Below are positions 19,601 through 28,600 of a stretch of DNA of 49,574 nt, one piece after another; position 1 is the stretch's first letter, and every line of letters starts with the position of its first letter. The stretch spans positions 1 to 49,574 of the forward strand of contig JAUCBJ010007952.1 in assembly GCA_032718475.1 (NCBI GenBank), given 5' to 3'. Under the pieces are notes generated by a model. That model had not been told where the DNA came from. It ran no database searches and saw only the letters and a program-made list of their open reading frames with translations. The translations under genes and the position numbers were made by a program. This stretch comes from Nemertoderma westbladi (lineage: Eukaryota; Xenacoelomorpha; Nemertodermatida; Nemertodermatidae).

Positions 19601-22600
19601 TTAAGGTCCGATTATTTAGAGCAGCAGTAGTTCCAGTACTCCTCTACGGCAGTCCATGCTGGGCTCTAACTGCTGAGGACACCAAATCTCTGGATGGCAC
19701 ATTCACAAGAATGCTACGCCGGGTTCATTGTGTCAAGTACAATGCACACATCTCCAACCAGACACTATATAACATTGGAGGTGTCTCATCGGTTCCCCCA
19801 AGCTTGACACTAGAACAAAATCGCCTCCGCTTTGCAGGACATTGCTTTCGCCGTGAGGACCAGCCAGTGCACAATCTTGTACTTTGGCAGCCTCATGGAG
19901 TGAATAAGCATGGTGGACAGCCCATGACTTTCTTGAGACGCATCTTAAGGGACACTGGCCTTAAAGATGCGGATGATCTAGCAAATGTCATGGGTGATAG
20001 GGAGTTGTGGCGGTGCAATTTTGTTGACAAGCCGGCACAGCATTCTTAAAAATGCAGCTTCAATGCAGCATGCCGATCATAGTAGTAGTAGTAGTAGTAG
20101 TAGTGTCTGCGGTGCCAACTCCAAAACGGAATATAGTAAAACATTACAGTTCTATGTTTTAATAAGAATTAAGCAACAAAAAGTACCAATTTAAGAATAA
20201 AATTTCGTATTACATGGGGAAAAACGTAGAACATATTTTTGCAATATTCTCTCAACCCCTAGTCGCTGGTGCTGGCTGGGTAAATAGAATACCTCGAGAA
20301 TAGAGAAATAATGTTCTACTTTTGTTCACATGTAATAATTATTCATTTTCACATTGTAGATGTTTGCTGGTAACAGCTTACATTTCTGCTCCAATTTGAT
20401 GTTTTTTCCTAACTAACTACCAACATATTTTGTGCCGGTTTAGGAAACGTGTTTGTGGGATGCAACAGCTTGAACAATGACTTAGACACTGATGCCGACA
20501 AACGTTGCGATGTACAGGATTTAGGGACTCACGGATTCGCAGGCCGGGCTGAATCCCTCATTATAACTGGCGAATTCCCATGGCAAATATTCAGGTAATA
20601 ACTCTGTACATCCTTTCACCAACACATCACAATCTGTACATCCTTACACCAACACATCACTATCTGTACATCCTTACACCAACACATCACTCACTACCTG
20701 TACATCCTTACACCAACAAATCACTATCTGTACATCCTTACACCAACACATCACTCTCTGTACATCCTTACACCAACACATCATTATCTGTACATCCTTA
20801 CACCAACACATCACTATCTGTACATCCTTACACCAACACATCACTATCTGTACATCCTTACACCAACACATCACTATCTGTACATCCTTACACCAACACA
20901 TCACTATCTGTACATCCTTACGCCAACACATCAATATCTGTACATCCTTACACCAACACATCAGTATCTGTACATCCTTACACCAACACATCACTGTCTG
21001 TACATCCTTACACCAACACATCACTATCTGTACATCCTTACACCAACACATCACTATCTGTACATTCTTACACCAACACATAACTATCTGTACATCCTTA
21101 CACCAACACATCACTATCTGTACATCCTTACACCAACACATAACTATCTGTACATCCTTACACCAACACATCATTATCTGTACATCCTTACACCAACACA
21201 TCACTATCTGTACATCCTTACACCAACACATCACTATCTGTACATCCTTACACCAACACATCACTATCTGTACATCCTTACACCAACACATCACTATCTG
21301 TACATCCTTACACCAACACATCACTATCTGTACATCCTTACACCAACACATCACTATCTGTACATCCTTACACCAAGACATCACTATCTGTACATCCTTA
21401 CACCAACACATCACTATCTGTACATCCTATAAATCAAATCAAATCAGATCTAGCTAATCAAATAAAACGAATGATAACGTCCTAGCTTATATTTTGTCCG
21501 TAAAAATAGTACTGGCAGATTTCTTTCCAATCACTTAACTTATGTACTAAAATAAAATAAATGAAAGCAATTAAATCCCGTCCCCTAATCCGGAAAATAA
21601 AGTGCAAAGTAAGTACTACTCACTTATTTAGAGTCGGCTAAGCTGGTGCACAATGCGTCTATTAAAATTCCTCCTCCGCAAATACCTAAGTATTTCAGTA
21701 CAAATTTAAACAATAATAAGGCGCGTTTTGTTGTGTCCATAATTTAAATAATCGCGCCTAATATCGCTACCTATTTCACTAAATTTTGGCTAATAATGGT
21801 TGCTCTAATTATTAAACTAAGCACAAACAATTTGTATAGTCTGACTAAAACATTAATATTTTTGTACCGAATTTTGGTTGTCAAATTTAGGTTGAAACTT
21901 GATTTATCAACTTGGATTAAAAATCGAATTTGGACCAAACATCAAAGGTGTTTCTGGCCTGTCAACAGTGTAAAACTGTTGCCAAAAACACGGTTTGATT
22001 TAGCCCTAATAACTGTAGTCCCTACCGTACCCAATAGTGCTCCTGAAAAACGGCCCCGTGTGCTTCCCTTTATGAGTGCAAGCACCTGCCGCCTGTCATC
22101 CTCCATCTAAACCCCCTGCACGCACGTCGGAAGCGTCCCTGATCTCGCTCTACTCCATTATGTAACCCAAAGGATGCTACCGGTAAGCCGGTGTACTTCT
22201 TAGTGCAGCATGTATAACACAGTCACGTTAGTATCAGATTACATAATATTACAGCATCAGCAGCATTACATCTACATTATCAATAGGAGTGTCTTTTAAC
22301 ATACGTATCAGGATAGTCCATACTTGAGCTCCACCTTTACTCTCACCAGCCAGCTCTCATAGAGCAATACAATTTAGAATACTTTTTCCATATATAACTA
22401 ATTTAAATTGAAATTTACTAATATGACAATGCAGTAAACCAATCTTTAGTAATAGTAAATTATGCAGTAGGAGGAGTATCCTCCTGTGCAGTAGGAGGAG
22501 TAGGGGGACTATATTATATTTATCATAAATTATCAATAGTAAAATAGGTTCAGAGAACAGAGCTGTAGGTCACACCAGAATAATAGTCGATCAATGTGGC

Positions 22601-25600
22601 AGTCACAACTTTACAGCTCAATTCGCCAGTTGTCTGGAAACCATTATTATCTGCAACTGTACAAACACTCCTATTAAACATAGTTCTACAATATCAATGA
22701 GAGGTATGACTCATCCGTTGTGCATGAAAAGCAATACTTGCTAAAAATATTTGCTAAAAAGACATAACTATACAAACTTTTAAATTATATCATTATATTG
22801 CATCTAATAGAATAATGTACCTCTTGTCGTATTATATGGTGGGGCGGTGAACTTGTTTCAGTTTCAGGACATACTCAGGTGGTAGGACAGTCAGTAGGTT
22901 ATATTATTAGTCTAGTAGTACACACTGCAGTATAAGTCAGGTTACACTGCAAGGACTACCGCAGTGATGTACATAGTACACCTTATTGTGTATATTGCAT
23001 TCATTAGCATGATTATTATTTCGTATGAGATTATAGTCCCCGATATTTACATCTGTAAGACTCATTCATCATATCTCCACAGTACCTAACATTTTTTTTG
23101 TAAATTACTTTTTATATACCTCACACATTTTAATCCAACATGAATTAGCTTGAGTTTTCTGCCTTTCAATGATAACTTATGGTCACTTGGCAATTTTGCT
23201 ATGGAAATCCATCCTGCAATCTACAAAAGACTAAAGCAATTTAATGCTATTACTATATTTACAAAAAAGTAGGATTTTTCTCCCTTTTAGTAAATATATT
23301 TTGTTTATATATCATAATATTATAGTCGTACGGACTATGAAGGGAAAAGCGTTGTTCTATACCCAGGATTTTATAACCTTGATGGTCTGGAGCCTGTCGG
23401 GAAGAACGCCATAAAATCAATAAAGATCATATGTGAAGAAGACTCCTTCTACAACAGTTAGTTAAATATATGTATAATTAGCATAATTATGATACACATT
23501 TTTCGAATAATTATGATACACATTTACATAGGAAATTGCGAAATTGCAAATGTGTGTATTGTGGATTGAAGACAGGACAGGGCAGTACCTTCAATTGGAG
23601 ACAGGGTGGCTAATAATAATACAATAAGATAAAGTGATCGCGGCAATTGAATATATACTCTGTCAGTAGCCTAGTATCGGAGTCATTGCAGAATAGGTCT
23701 ACATAATTAATTTTATTCTTAAATTGGGTTTGTTTTGTTCTCAATTCCTTAATAAAATATAGAGCAATATAGTGTTACAACCACGACTGACCACGTCTGA
23801 CTGGCCTAACTGCAAACTGCTGAACTGAAATTATTCACTAGATAAACTGACTACATCGTATTTACTACTTTGTATTGTGACCATCATTAGGCCACAATGT
23901 GCCCGCTGTTGTGGCTGCTGGGCCAGCGGATGCGCCCCAATGATTCATTGCTGCTGCTTGTTTTGGGGAATTTCATGCCAAGAATGCTGGCTGAATACTC
24001 AAGGGAGTTGCAGGAATGCGAACCTGGCTCCTTGCATTGGTACCAGACATTCGTGGATATCTTAAACTTCATCCTCCCTAGACCCAGACACCATACTCAC
24101 ACCTTCCATTGGGCTGGGAGATGTGGTTAATGCCTCTGATGGCGATCCAACTCAAACTCTCCATCCTATTGCATCCGTTTTATACTCGAGCTGCGATGGT
24201 ACCAACTCCTCCTTGGTGGACGTCTCTTCACTCCTAGGGTCTGCTTTTGGTGGGGTGTGGGAAAATTGCCTTGGATCTTCTACAGACTCAGTCTTGGAAC
24301 TGCGTCGCTCCCATTTGGGGTCCTTCCTAGCTGGCGATACATGGCTCCAGATGGGAATGTGGGTCGGAAATGCACTGATATACTGGCTGTAGAGGTGGAG
24401 AAGCTCACTGATAAAACTCATCCATCAGTACAATTTCTATGTTTCATTTCTACTGTCTTTCAGTGCGATACAGAGGTTTTTCAGATCCCAGACATACATC
24501 CGTTGCACCATTCTGCGCAGATTGGATATTTGCGATCAAGGGGAATTTGACCAGTTAGTTGTGGAGGCTGAGAGTGCAGGGCAAATATCCCACTATTTCC
24601 TCATCCTCGAGCAGCTACACTCCTTGCCTGTATAACAGGAAGATCTTCCCTGGCCAGAACCGTATGGCAGTATGTGGGATCACTAACTGAGATGGTGGTG
24701 GAGTTCTCAACCCCACTGCTGAAGCTGTGGGAGAACCCGGAGGTGTAACAGTTTGCAAAATGCTGGGGTGGAAACACCCCACGCAGAAACACATTGTGGT
24801 GAGTTCACTCGATGGGGATAGTGACCTGCCAGCCTTTGAAAGTGTAGATGTCACGAGCCAGCTTGTCCTAAAGGTTACTCACTTTCTCCACAGAGGTGCA
24901 GGCCCACTTGGTGGTGATGCGGAGCATTTCATGTGGCAGTACTCCTCCCAAAGATCGATTCTTACAGCTCCAAACTATGAGAAGCCATTGCGGGTCTAGT
25001 ATGTAGACTCGCTAACACAAACATCCCTTGGGTCGAAGCATGTGGAGTGTAGAGTGCACGTGCTCTCTGTGCTTGCTGCCTAATCGGCCTGGACAAGCAA
25101 CCTGGTGTCTAGCCCATTGATATAGGCAAGGTGCCATACCATCTCCTCACTAACTGTCTATCCTTGGCTACCAAGTCCGACCTGGTACTACAAACCGGAG
25201 TGGATCAGCTCTGTGTAGGAGTTCCCGCGGATGTGGAAGGAGCTGTATATGCGAAGAAGCAGGTGTTTGATAGATCTGAATACATTCCCATACTCGATGC
25301 AAATAATGCATCTAACTCTCTCAGCCTGAACTCTCTCAGCGGAACGCTATGGAACTGCGACCGCCTTTGGCACTGCTGTTCGCACTTTTTGTACAACGTG
25401 TACAATGGAAAAGCTGCTCTCTATCTACACTGCAGCAGTGAGTTGCTGTGGGGTGCCGAAGGTGTTACCCAGGGCAATCCACTCGCCATGGTGATGAATG
25501 GATATGGAACTTTTCCTATGGTGCACAAACTGAAGAACTCACTGTCTGGCTCTACAGTGCTGCAAACTGGTCAGGTCAGGTCAGGTCAGGTCAGGTATTC

Positions 25601-28600
25601 TAGGTCATTGATCAAGAAAACTTGCCACCTCCATGCAGCATAAAGGAGGTGCCACCTGTAGCTGCATAGACCCTCTTACTAGGGCAAATCTGGTCCTGTA
25701 ACTAGGACCCCCTTCGTTCTGGGATAAGGACGCCCTTGGTCCTGGATTAAGGACCCATATACTTGGCTGCAGGGGTATATGGCCTGACCAGGCAGATGGT
25801 GATCTACCAATGGCTGGTTAGGAGTAGAGTGTTCTCATGTCCACTCTGAGGGCACTTCACTGCGACCTGCACCTGGCAGCAAGGGTACAGGGCATGACCC
25901 AGCAGATGAGCTGCAACAGCCAATGGTGGGTCATGTACGCCAGAGTAGATATGGGTGATGGGCCTCATATCTGACTCCATTGCGACACCCACCCTGTGGA
26001 ATGGCAAACCAGGGTGTGGTATTTGCCCCGAGAGCTGACTCGGCAAAAAAGCACCCCCCAACCCCCACTATGGATTACATTAGCAATGCGGAGGTCAGGC
26101 CACTAGAGGCCAGTGGAATTACCGGACACAATCGGCCTCACAGGCGTCAGTTAACTCTTGACCGGCTGCCTGTCTCACCCCCTACTGGAGAGAGAGCAGC
26201 CAACAATTCTTTGAGTCCCTTTCCTGATGACCTTTCTGGCCCAAACCCTGGGTCACCAGGGAGGCCAGATTGTGATGGGGAGACGGATTCTGGAGTTGGA
26301 GGCTACTCTCATGTTCCACCCCGACCAACAAAGCCATTGGTGAATCTGAGGCAAGTCACTAGACTAGCCTCAGTAAACACCCTAACACTCGGGTCCCCAA
26401 TGCGACAAGGTGAGCTGACTGCCTTGGCAGATAAGCTTTCTCTTAGCGCAATGGGTGTTCAAGAGCACCGAATGCAGACTGGACAGACTGATGAGGTTCT
26501 GATTAAGGACATGGGGGGCGGTTGGCGACTCGCCCTCGCGTCAGCAGATGATAGTGGCAATGGTAGAATTGGTCTATTGATGAATCCAACTGCACATGCA
26601 GCATTGGACAAAATAGACCAAATCTCTAACCGCATCATCCGTTGCCACTTCTCATGTTCTGGAAGACTGGCTAAGAAGTTTCCTAAGGTGGTTCTGATTG
26701 TGTGCTACTCTCCAACTAGTGTTGCCCCTGTAGAGGAGGTGGAAAATTTCTACCACAATCTACAAGCAGCAACTGATGGAGTGGATCAGCATGCATTCTT
26801 AACATTCCTGGGAGACTTTAATGCAAGTCTGCATCAATCACCTACATCGCCCTGGGTCTATAGCAATAGTGTTAACCGAAATTCTGTCCATCTTCAGGAT
26901 TTTATCTCTGGAAATGGATTGTTTTCGGCTGGAACCCAGTTCAAGAAGCGAACTGGAAAGCTATGGACTCATAGTGGACCCAGTGGTCACAAGTCCCAGA
27001 TAGACCATATTCTGTTTCGTAGGAAATACAGGAGCTCTATACAAGACTGTAATGCATTTACACTTCGACCCTTCTCCAGGGATCACCGCCTTATTGTGGC
27101 CAAGGTAAGACTTAGTCTGCGTGCTAGCAGAACAACGAAATCTGCCTTGCCACGGCATGACTGGTCCTCTCTGTTGCAACAGCCAAGTGTGAGATCCAGC
27201 TTCACACTACAGCTGAGCAACAGGTATGAGGCTCTTGCCTCTGAGGCGGCAGATCACTGTGAGGGCTATACTGCCTTTACAGAAGCAGTTAAGTTAGCAG
27301 CTGCAGAAACAGTTCCTGTATACCCTCGAAACAGGAAAAGGGCCCCCTGGACTGACAACAAAATTCAGAAGTGCCGAAATGACCTTCATAAGGCGCAGAA
27401 AGAGTCCCGACTCAAACAGACTACAGCGGCCGATCGCCTCAATGGTTGGAAAGCCCACTTTGAAAAGCTCCTCAATAATGACAGGGTATTGCCTGATAAC
27501 TTTATAGAAGTAAAAGTGTCTGAGTCTGTACTCCCAGATATTCCCATTGGCGATATCTCCTTTGCAGAAGTGAAGGCTGCTGCAAAGAGCATTAAGACCA
27601 ATCGTGCCAGTGGAGTAGATGGTGTTCTCCCTGAGGTCTTTAAAATACCTGAGTGTTTAAAGCTCATCTATCCCATCATAGTAGACATGTACCGTACAAC
27701 AAGAGTCCCACAAGAAATGAAAACAAATAAGTTGGTGCCAGTTCCCAAGAAGGGCAACCTAACACTCTATGGTTCCTTTTGGGGAATCTCATTGATCTCG
27801 ATTGCTGCAAAACTATACAATAGAATTCTATTAAATCGCATCAGGGATCCCATTGAGAGACTGCTACGTGGAAATCAGAATGGGTTCCGTAAAGGTCGTG
27901 GGACCATGGAGCCCATTTTGGCACTTAGAAGGATAATTGAAGAGTTATCAAAAAAGAAAGACAGGCATCTGGCTGTTATCTTTGTTGACTTCTTCAAGGC
28001 CTTTGATTCAGTCTCTCGCTCACGTATGTTCAGCATACTTTCATTATATGGGATTCCTGATGAAATTATTGCAGCAATCAGATCAGTATACGATGGTTCG
28101 ACAACATTTGTGTCTACTGTTGATGGTGACACAGAACCATTTGAAGTGTTATGGGGCGTCCTCCAAGGAGACACACTTGCACCATTCTTGTTCATTATTG
28201 TGGTTGACTATGTTCTATGCATGTCCTTAGATCATCATAATGATGATGGGGTGATGATAACTCCACCTACTGGCTCCAGAAGTCGAGGAAATCCTGCCAA
28301 GTACCTAACTGATCTAGACTTTGCTGATGACTTAGGAGTACTCTTAGAATCATTAGAGGGAGCCCAGCGGCTCCTCAGCTCATTAGAACATGCTGCTTCT
28401 AGTGTTGGTCTTTTTATTAACTCCAGAAAGACCAAAATTCTAACAGTTAACTTTGAAAGTCCTCAGCAAGTCTCTGATCGGATGAGTATAAGCTCAAAGG
28501 ATGGTATGCTTGAGCATGTGGACGACTTCTGTTACATGGGATCATGGATCCGGAAGTCAGGTGAGGACCTTCGAATACGTAAGGGAAAGGCATGGGCAGC

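Noticed and set aside
20674-21414. 246-codon minus-strand frame with CWCKDVQIVM repeats
   Set aside because: Generated by the 30-bp array inside an intron; both strands are open for the same reason.
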